Positions 18,923-31,223 of a stretch of DNA of 64,000 nt are shown here, in pieces. This DNA comes from Brevundimonas bacteroides DSM 4726 (GTDB taxonomy: Bacteria; Pseudomonadota; Alphaproteobacteria; Caulobacterales; Caulobacteraceae). The stretch lies in contig NZ_JNIX01000014.1 of NCBI RefSeq assembly GCF_000701445.1, positions 1 to 64,000 of the forward strand. The letters run 5' to 3'. A model generated the notes under the pieces. It was not told where the DNA came from. It searched no databases and was given only the letters and a program-made list of their open reading frames with translations. How positions within the stretch are numbered: the first letter of the stretch is position 1; the number at the start of each line of letters is the position of its first letter. Both the position numbers and the translations under genes were made by a program.

Positions 18923-18993
18923 AGGGATTAGAGCGTTCTTCCGGAAGCCGCCCGGGTCGCTGTTGCCCCTCCAATCCCTAATCCCTAATCCCT
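18923..18993. repeat. Inverted and tandem ATCCCTA repeat between genes
   Basis: AGGGATTAG at 18923-18931 is the reverse complement of CTAATCCCT, which occurs twice, overlapping, at 18978-18986 and 18985-18993 as part of a triplicated AATCCCT. The structure could fold as a hairpin in RNA or be a dispersed intergenic repeat. It fills most of the gap between the deacetylase gene and rppH. Confidence 0.6.
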
Positions 18994-19000
18994 GGCTTCA

Positions 19001-19504
19001 ATGTCCGACCATCCCAACCATCGCCCCAACGTCGGCGTCGTCCTGTTCAATGCCGCAGGCCTGGTCTGGTATGGTCGGCGCGCAGGCATGACGGACGGCC
19101 ACGCCTGGCAGTTTCCGCAAGGCGGCGTCGATCCCGGCGAGGACCTTGAGGCCGCCGCCCGCCGCGAGCTGGAGGAGGAGACCGGCGTCGTCTCCGCCGC
19201 GCTGCTCGGTCGCACCGACGGCTGGATCGTCTACGACTTCCCCGAGGCCCTGAAGGCCCAGCACCGCCGCGACGGGCGCAAGCCCTGGGACGGCCAGAAG
19301 CAGGTCTGGTTCGCCTTCTGCTTCACCGGCGACGACAGCGAGATCGCGCTCGATCGCCACGCCGAGATCGAGTTCGACGCCTGGCGCTGGGGCGATCTGG
19401 CCGAAGCACCGGACCTGATCGTGCCGTTCAAGCGCGACGCCTACGAGCAGGTGGTCGCGGCCTTCGCGCGGTTCGCCGGTCCGTCAGCCGGTGCGGCAAC
19501 CTGA
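19001..19504 (+). CDS. rppH: RNA pyrophosphohydrolase (Nudix)
   Basis: A 167-residue Nudix hydrolase that removes pyrophosphate from the 5' end of triphosphorylated mRNA, starting RNase E-dependent decay. The Nudix box begins GGVDPGEDLEAAARREL and continues to EEETGV (residues 47-69), matching GX5EX7REUXEEXGU. The N-terminal RPNVGVVLFNAAGLVWYGRR and WQFPQGG are typical of RppH rather than other Nudix enzymes. It follows the deacetylase-like gene, the common order in this group. Its 3' end overlaps the convergent DUF1272 gene by 21 bp. Confidence 0.93.
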   Translation: MSDHPNHRPNVGVVLFNAAGLVWYGRRAGMTDGHAWQFPQGGVDPGEDLEAAARRELEEETGVVSAALLGRTDGWIVYDFPEALKAQHRRDGRKPWDGQKQVWFAFCFTGDDSEIALDRHAEIEFDAWRWGDLAEAPDLIVPFKRDAYEQVVAAFARFAGPSAGAAT

Positions 19505-19729
19505 GGGCTTGAAGACGCGCACGGTCGAAGCGGGAAAACGGGCCAGCAGCCCGGCCGGCCGTACCGGCCTGACGGTGAAGCCGCCGCCGCAGTTGGGGCA
19601 ACACCCCTGCAGCGGCCCTTCCACGCACGCGACGCAGAAGGTGCACTCGAAGGTGCAGATGCGGGCGTCAGGGCTCTCTGGTGGGAGGACCAGATCGCAG
19701 CATTCGCAGTTCGGACGGAGCTCGAGCAC
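19484..19729 (-). CDS. DUF1272 small cysteine-rich protein
   Basis: An 81-residue protein matching DUF1272, whose signature starts MLELRPNCECCDLVLPP and ends in CPNCGGG. Nine of its ten cysteines fall in the first 48 residues, in paired knuckles (CECC, CTFECTFC, CVAC, CCPNC), so metal binding, probably zinc, is expected. The function of the family is unknown. The start is 9 nt after the sugE stop, so it is likely co-transcribed with that exporter. The tail overlaps rppH on the other strand. Confidence 0.85.
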   Translation of the reverse strand: MLELRPNCECCDLVLPPESPDARICTFECTFCVACVEGPLQGCCPNCGGGFTVRPVRPAGLLARFPASTVRVFKPSGCRTG

Positions 19730-19738
19730 GCTGGCAGA

Positions 19739-20068
19739 CTAATGGGCCGCTGATGCCGGAGCCAGCCGCATCAGCACCAGACCGGCCACGATCAGCGCCG
19801 CAGCCCCGACCCGCATCGGGTGCACACCCTCGTTCAGCCAGATCACGCCGACGATGAAAGCGCCCACCGCCCCGATCCCGGTCCAGACGGTGTAGGCCGT
19901 GCCGAGCGGCAGGCTCTTCATGGCGAGCGACAGCAGGGCGAAACTGACGCCCATGGTGCCGAGCGTGACCAGGCTGGGGACCAGCTTGGTGAACCCGGCC
20001 GACTGCTTCATGGAAAACGCCCAGACCACTTCCAGCAGCCCGGCGAGGATCAAGTAAAACCAGGCCAC
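19739..20068 (-). CDS. sugE: SMR-family guanidinium exporter (Gdx/SugE type)
   Basis: A 109-residue protein with four membrane helices. The central glutamate is in LLEVVWAFSMK, and PLGTAYTVWTGIGAVGAF is the helix 3 signature of the Gdx (SugE) branch, which exports guanidinium in exchange for protons as a dual-topology dimer. I start it at the GTG at 20068, not the TTG six codons upstream, because AAGGAGGG lies exactly 6 nt before that GTG. The leader can fold into an ACGG-loop hairpin competing with a helix covering the ribosome site. Gdx genes are classic targets of guanidine riboswitches. Confidence 0.88.
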   Translation of the reverse strand: MAWFYLILAGLLEVVWAFSMKQSAGFTKLVPSLVTLGTMGVSFALLSLAMKSLPLGTAYTVWTGIGAVGAFIVGVIWLNEGVHPMRVGAAALIVAGLVLMRLAPASAAH

Positions 20069-20071
20069 GGT

Positions 20072-20104
20072 CGGCCCTCCTTGCAAAGGGCCGGGCCGTC
20101 CCGG
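20072..20104 (-). promoter_or_regulatory. Riboswitch-like leader of sugE
   Basis: On the transcript CCGGG-ACGG-CCCGG (20091-20104) is a 5-bp hairpin with an ACGG loop, the hallmark of guanidine-II (mini-ykkC) hairpins. CGGCCCT / AGGGCCG (20072-20078 with 20087-20093) encloses the Shine-Dalgarno. The two helices share three bases and cannot form together. A second hairpin (CGAGG / CCTCG, loop CCACGT) at 20143-20158 is 38 nt upstream but lacks a proper ACGR loop, so the assignment is tentative. Confidence 0.4.
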
Positions 20105-20172
20105 ACTTGGCCCCGACCGCCCTCATTCAGAGGCACCGGGGGCGAGGACGTGGCCTCGTCTTGCAGGCGGTC

Positions 20173-20200
20173 ATCTAGGGCCGGGCGCCCCTGGGTTCAA
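20173..20200 (-). promoter_or_regulatory. Possible promoter of sugE
   Basis: Read on the minus strand: TTGAAC, 16 nt, CTAGAT. The -35 overlaps the ynfA stop codon. Transcription would begin near 20166, giving a leader of about 100 nt that contains both hairpins. Confidence 0.4.
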
Positions 20201-20553
20201 GCGCCTCGCGGCCCGAACAGGATCACGGCGGCCCCGACCAGGCATAGGGCCGAGCCGATCAAGTCCCAACGATCCGGCGCACGCTGCTCGACCAGCCACA
20301 GCCACATCAGCGACGCGGCGATGTAGACGCCGCCATAGGCCGCATAGGCGCGCCCGGCCGCCTCGGCCTCAACCCGTGTCAACAGCCAGGCGAACAGCAT
20401 CAGACAGGCGACGCCGGGCAGGGCCCACCACGCCGATCGGTCGAGCCTCAGCCAGACCCAGAGGGCGAAGCAGCCGGCGATCTCGGCAGCTGCGGCCAGG
20501 ACGTAGATCAGGGCAGTCGCGGCGTATCCGCCGATGCCCGCCCCCGGGCCCAT
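20197..20553 (-). CDS. ynfA: YnfA/UPF0060 four-helix membrane protein
   Basis: A 118-residue inner-membrane protein of the UPF0060 family with four predicted helices; the conserved C-terminal half is [20 protein letters not shown] and GAAVILFG. YnfA proteins are related to small multidrug transporters and some confer dye or ethidium efflux. The ATG lies one base after the atpC stop (TGA-T-ATG) with no separate promoter visible, so it is probably translated from the ATP synthase mRNA. Its direct neighbour is another four-helix transporter of the same superfamily. Confidence 0.85.
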   Translation of the reverse strand: MGPGAGIGGYAATALIYVLAAAAEIAGCFALWVWLRLDRSAWWALPGVACLMLFAWLLTRVEAEAAGRAYAAYGGVYIAASLMWLWLVEQRAPDRWDLIGSALCLVGAAVILFGPRGA

Positions 20554-20554
20554 A

Positions 20555-20823
20555 TCAGGCCGTCGCGACCTCGGTCGCTTCCTCAGCGAGGATGGTAAGG
20601 CCTGCGGGCGTGACGTCGGCGAAGCCGCCCTTGACGGTGAAGGTCCGGCGCGACGATCCGTTGATGACGGTCACCTGTCCCTCGCGCAGCGCCGTCATGA
20701 AGGGCGCGTGGTCGGCCAGGACGCCGAAGTCACCTTCGACGCCTGGCGCATCGACCTGGTCCACGAGGCCCGAGAAGACCTCGCGTTCAGGCGCGACGAG
20801 CGAGAAGTTCAGCTTTCCGGCCA

Positions 20824-20824
<1 letters not shown>
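20555..20824 (-). CDS. atpC: ATP synthase epsilon subunit, short form
   Basis: An 89-residue subunit of the F1 central stalk. It consists only of the N-terminal beta sandwich ([45 protein letters not shown]). The C-terminal helical hairpin of the usual 130-140 residue protein, which inhibits ATP hydrolysis, is absent. Short epsilon subunits are known in some alphaproteobacteria, where another inhibitor (zeta) can do the job. Its start overlaps the atpD stop by one base (TGATG). Confidence 0.95.
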
Positions 20825-23308
<2,484 letters not shown>

Positions 23309-23337
23309 CGGGCGCTACTCTTTCAGCTGTCCGGGGG

Positions 23338-24945
<1,608 letters not shown>

Positions 24946-24960
<15 letters not shown>

Positions 24961-25500
24961 GGCGAACTTCATCTGGTCGAGCTTGGTCTTCAGCGAGGCG
25001 TCGAACAACTTCGAGCCGACCTTGACCTTGAGGCCGCCCAGGATCGAGGGATCGACGCGGGCGGTCATCTCGGGGGCCTTGCCCAGCGCCTGCATCAGGG
25101 CCGAGCGGATGTGGGCGGCCTGGGCGGTCGTCAGCGGCACAGCCGAGACCACCTCGGCGGCGACGACGCCGGTGTGGGCCGAATACAGGCGCTCGAAGCC
25201 GGCGATCACGGCGGGCAGGTCCTTCGCCCGACCGTTCTGGGCCAGCAGGCCGAGGAAGTTCCGGGTCGTGGCGTCGAACCGGGCCTTGTCGGCGATGGCC
25301 ACCAGGCCCTTGGTCTGATCCTCCGAGGCGATGACCGGCGAAGTCGCCAGACGGCGCAGGTCGGCGCTCTCGATCCAGGCGGCCTTCAGCGACTTCAGGT
25401 CCGCGCGCACGGGCTCCAGACGACCGGTCTCCAGCGCCAGGTCGAACAGCGCCTGGGCGTAGCGTCCACCGACTTCCGTCGTTCTGAAATCGTCAGCCAA
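24946..25500 (-). CDS. atpH: ATP synthase delta subunit
   Basis: A 184-residue stator subunit linking F1 to the b subunits. The N-terminal helical domain (GGRYAQALFDLALETGRL) and the C-terminal part with VDPSILGGLKVKVGSKLFDASLKTKL (the longer piece spans about 155-180) match AtpH. It is the first gene of the F1 operon; F0 genes are elsewhere, as in other alphaproteobacteria. The start codon is TTG, preceded by GGACGGACAGG, which is unusual among its neighbours and may lower delta output. Confidence 0.95.
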
Positions 25501-25533
25501 GACCTGTCCGTCCGATATGCGGTTTCGTCAAAC

Positions 25534-25558
25534 GACCGGCCGCATGCTTGCGCCGGTC
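25534..25558. promoter_or_regulatory. Hairpin in the atp leader region
   Basis: GACCGG-C-CGCA, TGCT loop, TGCG-CCGGTC forms 10 bp with one bulged base. It lies 34 nt before the atpH start on the minus strand and 186 nt before terC on the plus strand. It may be a 5' UTR structure of the atp mRNA or an operator. Confidence 0.4.
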
Positions 25559-25743
25559 AAAGGCTTGTAATGCTTAAGGAAAGCACGGAGGGGGCCGTCT
25601 CGCTGGAAACGCCCCTCGCTAAGCCGGGCGCCGGATAGCACCCTTTGTCCCACGGAGCAACCGAGGCAGGACCGCACAGGCGGGGCCTTGATCGGGACAG
25701 CCGGACATGGCCTTAAGGACGCCTCCCATCACAGGACGATCCC

Positions 25744-26553
25744 ATGTTCGAAGGCCTCGCCCAGATCTTCACCGACCCCGCCGCCTGGGCGGCGCTCGCC
25801 ACCCTGGTGGTTCTGGAGGTCGTCCTGGGGATCGACAATCTGATCTTCATCTCGATCCTGTCGAACAAACTGCCCGAGCATCAGCGGCAGCGCACGCGGC
25901 GGATCGGTATCGGCCTGGCGCTCATCATGCGGCTGGCGCTGCTCATGACCATCGGCTGGATCGTCGGCCTGACCGCGCCGGTGTTCGACCTGGGCATCGT
26001 CGGCCCGATGAACGAGCACGGGGAACCCGCTTTCGAGACCTCGTTCAGCTGGAAGGACCTGATCCTGATCGCGGGCGGCATGTTCCTGCTGTGGAAGGCG
26101 ACCAAGGAGATCCACCACACCGTCGATCCCACGCCGTCCGACCACGACGTGCTCGACAAGAAGTCGGTGGCCATCAACAACGCCGGCGCGGCCATCGTCC
26201 AGATCATCCTGCTGGACCTGGTGTTCTCGATCGACTCCATCCTGACGGCCGTCGGCCTGACCGATCATGTGCCGATCATGGTCATCGCCGTTCTGACCGC
26301 CGTGACCGTCATGCTGCTGGCCGCCGATCCGCTGGCCAACTTCATCGAGAAGAACCCGACGGTGGTCATGCTGGCGCTGGGCTTCCTGCTGATGATCGGC
26401 ATGGTGTTGATCGCCGACGGCTTTGGCGTCCATGTGCCCAAGGGATACATCTACGCAGCCATGGCGTTCTCGGCTCTCGTGGAAGGCCTGAACATGCTCA
26501 GTCGGAAAAGCGCGGCGAAGAAGGCGGCCCAGACACCGCCCACCGCCCACTGA
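25744..26553 (+). CDS. TerC-family integral membrane protein
   Basis: A 269-residue protein with about seven membrane helices. The two family repeats are visible as [16 protein letters not shown] near residue 20 and [15 protein letters not shown] near residue 160; their intramembrane aspartates are thought to bind a metal ion. TerC relatives (Alx, MeeF/MeeY types) export manganese or help metallate exported proteins. I looked for the manganese riboswitch often found upstream and did not find it. The TGA overlaps the next start by one base (TGATG). Confidence 0.88.
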   Translation: MFEGLAQIFTDPAAWAALATLVVLEVVLGIDNLIFISILSNKLPEHQRQRTRRIGIGLALIMRLALLMTIGWIVGLTAPVFDLGIVGPMNEHGEPAFETSFSWKDLILIAGGMFLLWKATKEIHHTVDPTPSDHDVLDKKSVAINNAGAAIVQIILLDLVFSIDSILTAVGLTDHVPIMVIAVLTAVTVMLLAADPLANFIEKNPTVVMLALGFLLMIGMVLIADGFGVHVPKGYIYAAMAFSALVEGLNMLSRKSAAKKAAQTPPTAH

Positions 26554-27377
26554 TGCGCCTGCCGGGCCTCGGCCTCGCGCTCGTCCTCGCCCTCGCCCTC
26601 GCGGCGGGGCCGGGCGCGACCCTCGCCCAGACGCCGGCCCCGGCGGCGGCCCAGACCGTCGCCCCGCCCGTCGCCCGGCCCCCGCGCCAGGGGTATGAGG
26701 TGGTCGCCGTCCACCCGCACGATCCGACGGCCTTCACCCAGGGGCTGGTGTTCCGGAACGGCGAGTTCCTCGAAAGCACCGGCCGCTATCCGTCGACGGT
26801 GCGTCGCGTGCGGCTCCAGGACGGCGAGGTTCTGGTCCGGCGCGAGCTCGACACCGACTTTTTCGGCGAGGGTCTGACGGTCCTCGGCGATCGCGCCTTT
26901 TCCCTGACCTGGCAGAACGGCAAGGGCTTCATCTGGAACCCGGATACGCTCGAGCCGCTCGGCGAGTTCGCCTACGCCGGAGAGGGTTGGGGGCTGACCC
27001 ACGACGGGGCGCGGCTGATCCTGTCCGACGGCACTGCCCGGCTGCGCTTTCTTGATCCACAGACCTTCGTCGAGACGGGATCGGTCACCGTCAACTGGCA
27101 GGGGCGGCCGATCGGGCGACTGAACGAACTGGAGTTCATCGACGGCGAGGTCTGGGCCAACGTCTGGCAGACCGACGCCATCCTGCGCATTGACTCGGCG
27201 ACCGGAAACATCCTGTCCGTCATCGACCTGTCAGGCCTGCTGGCGCCCGGCGACATTGTCGACCCCAACGACGAGGTCCTGAACGGCATCGCCTGGGACC
27301 CGACGACACGGCGCCTCTTCGTCACCGGCAAGAACTGGCCCAAGCTGTTCGAAATTCGGGTGACGCCAGCGGGCTGA
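26553..27377 (+). CDS. Glutaminyl-peptide cyclotransferase (beta-propeller type)
   Basis: A 274-residue secreted enzyme of the plant/bacterial glutaminyl cyclase family, which turns N-terminal Gln into pyroglutamate. A Sec signal peptide (to about residue 25, ATLAQ) and a Pro/Ala linker precede the propeller, whose signatures are FTQGLVFRNGEFLESTGRY, FFGEGLTVL, YAGEGWGLTHDGARLILSDG and LNELEFIDGEVWANVW. It starts on the last base of the terC stop, so the two are translationally coupled. The biological target is unknown; it may protect periplasmic proteins from aminopeptidases. Confidence 0.85.
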   Translation: MRLPGLGLALVLALALAAGPGATLAQTPAPAAAQTVAPPVARPPRQGYEVVAVHPHDPTAFTQGLVFRNGEFLESTGRYPSTVRRVRLQDGEVLVRRELDTDFFGEGLTVLGDRAFSLTWQNGKGFIWNPDTLEPLGEFAYAGEGWGLTHDGARLILSDGTARLRFLDPQTFVETGSVTVNWQGRPIGRLNELEFIDGEVWANVWQTDAILRIDSATGNILSVIDLSGLLAPGDIVDPNDEVLNGIAWDPTTRRLFVTGKNWPKLFEIRVTPAG

Positions 27378-27407
27378 CCGCGCTCAAGCAGCGAGCGATA
27401 GCGCCAC

Positions 27408-28088
27408 CTAGTTGGTCAGTATCTGTACCCGCGACCAGACCGAGCCCCTGTTGACCACCTCGATCCTGACTGGCCCGCCCCGCGGTCGCACCAGGGTGCA
27501 GACGGGGTAGTGATCGAGCGAGCTGTCGGAACAGAGCACCGCCCCCTCGCGCTCTCTGAGCACCAGGTCGATATTGGTGTCGCCATCGCCGATGGCGGCG
27601 ACACGCAGCACTTCGTTGGGTCGCGCGTCCACCTCAAAGCCGAACGTCTCCCGCGCGCGCACCCGCCGCACGATGACGATTGGACCGGGCCCGAAGGCGG
27701 AAGCGCGGACCCCCTTCTCCCGGGTCCGCAGGCGCAGGATCTGCGCCCGAACCGCAGGATCGTCGCCCGCCATCCGTTCCGCTTCGTCGAGCAGGACGTC
27801 GGCGGTCAGGAAGGGTTCGTCGCCGCTCTGGGGTCGGGTGCGGACGTCATCCAGCATTCGCGCGGCCACGAGAAGCGCCTGCCCGTCCTCATTCGCTCGC
27901 GCCCACGCCGCGACCTCGGCAGCCGTCACCATCTGGGCGATGGCGGCGGCTTCCGTGTCCGGATCCGGTGGGGGCAATTGGGCCTGAGGTCCTGCGGGTG
28001 CGGCGGCGAGACTCAGGATCGCCAGCAGCAGGGCCGCGCTCGGGATCATCGGCCGGCCCGACACCGCCTGATCCCGACTCATAGACAT
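27408..28088 (-). CDS. Secreted protein of unknown function
   Basis: A 226-residue protein I do not recognise. An N-terminal hydrophobic stretch (MIPSAALLLAILSLAAAPAG, residues 14-33) is a likely signal peptide. A helical middle contains VTAAEVAAWARANEDGQALL and LDEAERMAGDDPAVRAQILRL, and a beta-rich C-terminal domain (FEVDARPNEVLRVAAIGDGD, DLVLREREGAVLC) has one Cys pair that could form a disulphide. The C-terminal half resembles pre-peptidase or jelly-roll modules only loosely. Start at residue 1 or 14 is uncertain. It precedes nothing obvious in an operon. Confidence 0.6.
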   Translation of the reverse strand: MSMSRDQAVSGRPMIPSAALLLAILSLAAAPAGPQAQLPPPDPDTEAAAIAQMVTAAEVAAWARANEDGQALLVAARMLDDVRTRPQSGDEPFLTADVLLDEAERMAGDDPAVRAQILRLRTREKGVRASAFGPGPIVIVRRVRARETFGFEVDARPNEVLRVAAIGDGDTNIDLVLREREGAVLCSDSSLDHYPVCTLVRPRGGPVRIEVVNRGSVWSRVQILTN

Positions 28089-28206
28089 TCAGCTTGCCCC
28101 CCCGACGGCCGCCGCGGCCACGCACCCCTAGCGGCGCTCGTCAGGGCGCGGACACTGACCGAAGATGACTGGCGCTTCAAGCGTTTGGCGACGATGAAGA
28201 AGGAAC

Positions 28207-28950
28207 TCAGTTCACCGCCGCGGCGAGGATCCGATGATCCTCCGACGCCTGGACCAGGACGGCCGTGCGTTCGCCCGCGTGCGATACTGCGGGCAGTTCG
28301 AGCAGAATCGGATGGCCTCGCCATTCACCCAGGCGGGTCAGACGACGCACCACGTTGACGTGTCGAACCTGCTGGCCCCGGTTGTCACCGTTCTGGACCG
28401 TCACCGTCTGGGGCCCGGGCGTGAAGGTCACGGCCCAGACCTCGGCACCACCTGCAGGCGCCCGCCCCGAACCGATGCCGACGGCGTCGCCGCTCTCGCG
28501 GAACTCGACCTCCGGCGGGAAGACGCGCGCCTGAGCCTCCGCTTCCACAGCCGCCTCGATCGCCTCGCCCTCGGCACCCGACATCTGGCGACGGCCGTCG
28601 ATCACTACCTGGGGCGTATAGACGTTCCGTAACCGCAGGGCCGCCTGATAGGCCCGCTGACGGGCCTCGAACTCGGGTCGGGCGAAGGTGTCCTCCCAGC
28701 CCAGATAATCCCAGTAATCGACAGCATAGGTGAGGGCGATGACGCCAGGCTCGTCCGCCATCGCCTCGATCCGGCGGTTTGCCTCGGGACACCCGGAGCA
28801 GCCCTGGGCGGTGAACAGCTCGACCACAACCGGCTCGACGGGCGCATCGCGGACGCTGGAGCGCGCGCCCACGGGCTGGGCCACGCTGGCGACCCCGCCA
28901 ACAAGCGCGAGCACGCCAGCAGCCCCGATGATCCAGCCCCTCGTCTTCAT
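28207..28950 (-). CDS. DUF1223 thioredoxin-like secreted protein
   Basis: A 247-residue protein. A signal anchor (MKTRGWIIGAAGVLALVGG) is followed by the DUF1223 domain: VVELFTAQGCSGCPEANRRI with a CSGC redox-like motif at about residues 54-57, then YAVDYWDYLGWEDTFARPEF and YTPQVVIDGRRQMSGAE. The domain is thioredoxin-like and found in secreted alphaproteobacterial proteins of unknown partner. An alternative start 42 bp upstream would add 14 residues. It follows the downstream end of the S9 peptidase pair on the same strand, 62 nt away. Confidence 0.82.
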   Translation of the reverse strand: MKTRGWIIGAAGVLALVGGVASVAQPVGARSSVRDAPVEPVVVELFTAQGCSGCPEANRRIEAMADEPGVIALTYAVDYWDYLGWEDTFARPEFEARQRAYQAALRLRNVYTPQVVIDGRRQMSGAEGEAIEAAVEAEAQARVFPPEVEFRESGDAVGIGSGRAPAGGAEVWAVTFTPGPQTVTVQNGDNRGQQVRHVNVVRRLTRLGEWRGHPILLELPAVSHAGERTAVLVQASEDHRILAAAVN

Positions 28951-29012
28951 GGCGGCGATTGGTAAACCCCCAAGGCGAGGAGCGCCGCTCATAAGTCCGT
29001 GAGAATCCCGCC

Positions 29013-31211
29013 TCAGTCCATCAGCTGCTGGGCCAGATAGGTGTAGTGCCGGGCCCAGCGGCGGGCGTTGGCCACCGGATCTGCGTCGTTGGAATGCCCG
29101 CCCGCCGTTTCCTCGTAATACAGGTGGTCGTGGCCCTGATCGGCCAGACGCGCGGCGAACTTGCGAGCATGGCCGGGATGCACGCGGTCGTCGCGTGTGT
29201 TGGTGGTGATGTAGACGCGCGGGTACTCTATCTCCGGGCTCAGCCGCTGATAGGCCGAGTAGCGGCTGATGAAGGCGGCGTCCTCGGGGATGCGCGGGTC
29301 GCCGTATTCGCCGATCCAGGACGCCCCGGCCGGCAGCTCCTGATAGCGCAGCATGTCGATCAGGGGGCTTTCGATCACCGCCGCGTTGAACAGCTCCGGA
29401 TGCTGGGTGATGGACACCGACGTCAGGACCCCGCCGTTCGACCGCCCATAGATGCCCAGATGCCGCGGCGAGGTGATGCCTCGCGCCTGAAGGTCGCGCG
29501 CCACGGCCGCGAAGTCGTCGAACGCCAGCTGGCGGTTCTCGCGCAGCACCGACTGGTGCCAGGCCGGTCCGAACTCGCCGCCACCCCGGATGTTGGCCTG
29601 GACGAAGACGCCGCCGTTCTCCAGCCACAGCTTGCCCATCTCGGGCTTGTAGGCGGGCGGGAAGCTGACCTGGAACCCGCCATAGCCGAACAGGATGGTC
29701 GGGGCCGTCCCGTCCATCGCCAGGTCGCGCGGGCGAACGACGAAATAGGGAATCATGGTCCCGTCGCTGGACCGCGCCTCGAACTGCTCCACAACGTGGG
29801 TCGCGGGGTCGAACAGGTCCGGCGCGGCCTTCAGGGGCGTGATGGAGGCCGCGTTGACGTCGATCAGACCCAGGCTGGGCGGCGTCAGAAAGCCCTGCCG
29901 GCTTAGGAACAGCCGACCGCTGGAGCGGCTGGTATCGCCAAGACCGATCGCCAGGTTCTCTGGCACATCGACGGTGGTTTCCGGCCAGCCGAACTCGCCA
30001 CGATTGCGGAACACGCTGATGCGTCCACGCACATTGTCGAGCACCGAGACCACCACTCGATCATCGAAGACGGCGACGTCCTCGACGGACTGGCGCGGTC
30101 CCGGGGCGAAGATGGTCGTGGCGGCGTTCGAGATGACCTGGCGCGGATTGTCGCCCAGTTCCTCAAGGCTGACGACCATCAGTGTCCCAGCCGCGCGGGG
30201 CTGGGTGTACCAGGTCCAGTCCTCCTCGACGGTGAACACCAGCCGACCGCCCATGACGCCATGCAAGCCGGCGCGAGCGGGCAGGTTCAGCTTTTGCGCG
30301 CCCGCGTCTGTGATCCACCACCGCTCGGCCCGGAAAGTGTCGAGAGGCCGATTGACGATCACGGCCTGAACCGCGCCCCGCCCGTCGCGGAACACAGAGG
30401 CGCTGACGCCGTAGCCGCCGTCGGACTGATCGCCGCGATAGACCTCGGTCCCCTGGGCCAGGGTCTGGCCGCGAGTCAGGGCCTTGACGATGAACGGATA
30501 ACCGCTCTCGGTCAGGGTGCCCGGCCCGAAATCCGTGGCGACCAGCAGGGTATCGCGATCCAGCCAGCTGATGCGGTGCTTGCCCTCCGGCAGGGAGAAG
30601 CCGCCCTCGACGAAAGTCCTGGTCGTCGTGTCGAACTCGCGCACCACGACCGCGTCCTTGCCGCCGTCCGACAGGCTGATCAGGCAGCGCGTCTCGTCGG
30701 GCGGCAGGCAGCTCGCGCCCTTCCAGACCCAGTCGACGCCCTCGGCCCGGGCGAGCGCGCCGACGTCGATCAGTGTCTCCCACTGCGGCGCGTCGGTGCG
30801 GTAGCTGTCCAGCGTCGTGCGCCGCCACTGGCCCTTGGGGTTCTGCGCGTCCTGCCAGAAATTGCCGATGCCGTCGCCGAGGAAGCTAGGCGTGGGGATC
30901 CGCGCCGTCGAGGACAGCACCTCGAACGCCTCCGCCCGGAAGGTCTCGTAGCGCGGATCGCCGGTCAGGGCGGCCAGCGACCGCTCGTTGGACGCCCGCA
31001 CGAAGGCCATCGCCTCGGCGCCTTCGACCTCTTCCAGCACGAGGTGGTCGTCTGCCGCGCGCACGCCCGCCGGCGACAGGTCGGACGGGAATTGGGGCAT
31101 GGTGGCCAGGGGACGAGCGACCGTCTCGGGGTCGAGCATGGCCACTTCCATCGGTGCAGAAGCACAGGCCCCGAGCGCCAGCATCGAGGCGGAGAGCATC
31201 AGGATACGCAT
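29013..31211 (-). CDS. Prolyl oligopeptidase-family lipoprotein (S9A)
   Basis: A 732-residue serine peptidase. The lipobox LALGAC puts the acylated Cys at residue 16, so it is membrane-anchored in the periplasm or outer membrane. An N-terminal beta-propeller (about 40-430) gates a C-terminal alpha/beta hydrolase with nucleophile GRSNGG (Ser 591), Asp in DDRVHPGH (about 674) and His in AGGHSN (706). S9A enzymes cut short peptides, often after proline. It lies 12 nt downstream of a paralogue, so the two are in one operon after duplication. Confidence 0.9.
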   Translation of the reverse strand: MRILMLSASMLALGACASAPMEVAMLDPETVARPLATMPQFPSDLSPAGVRAADDHLVLEEVEGAEAMAFVRASNERSLAALTGDPRYETFRAEAFEVLSSTARIPTPSFLGDGIGNFWQDAQNPKGQWRRTTLDSYRTDAPQWETLIDVGALARAEGVDWVWKGASCLPPDETRCLISLSDGGKDAVVVREFDTTTRTFVEGGFSLPEGKHRISWLDRDTLLVATDFGPGTLTESGYPFIVKALTRGQTLAQGTEVYRGDQSDGGYGVSASVFRDGRGAVQAVIVNRPLDTFRAERWWITDAGAQKLNLPARAGLHGVMGGRLVFTVEEDWTWYTQPRAAGTLMVVSLEELGDNPRQVISNAATTIFAPGPRQSVEDVAVFDDRVVVSVLDNVRGRISVFRNRGEFGWPETTVDVPENLAIGLGDTSRSSGRLFLSRQGFLTPPSLGLIDVNAASITPLKAAPDLFDPATHVVEQFEARSSDGTMIPYFVVRPRDLAMDGTAPTILFGYGGFQVSFPPAYKPEMGKLWLENGGVFVQANIRGGGEFGPAWHQSVLRENRQLAFDDFAAVARDLQARGITSPRHLGIYGRSNGGVLTSVSITQHPELFNAAVIESPLIDMLRYQELPAGASWIGEYGDPRIPEDAAFISRYSAYQRLSPEIEYPRVYITTNTRDDRVHPGHARKFAARLADQGHDHLYYEETAGGHSNDADPVANARRWARHYTYLAQQLMD

Positions 31212-31223
31212 GCGGTTACTCCG

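Noticed and set aside
20069..20196. A guanidine-I (ykkC) or guanidine-III riboswitch upstream of sugE.
   Set aside because: No CUAGGGUUCCG or guanidine-III pseudoknot sequence is present; only the guanidine-II-like hairpin fits in part.
25560..25743. A possible yybP-ykoY manganese riboswitch upstream of terC.
   Set aside because: The conserved GGGGAGUA core and the partner loop were not found.
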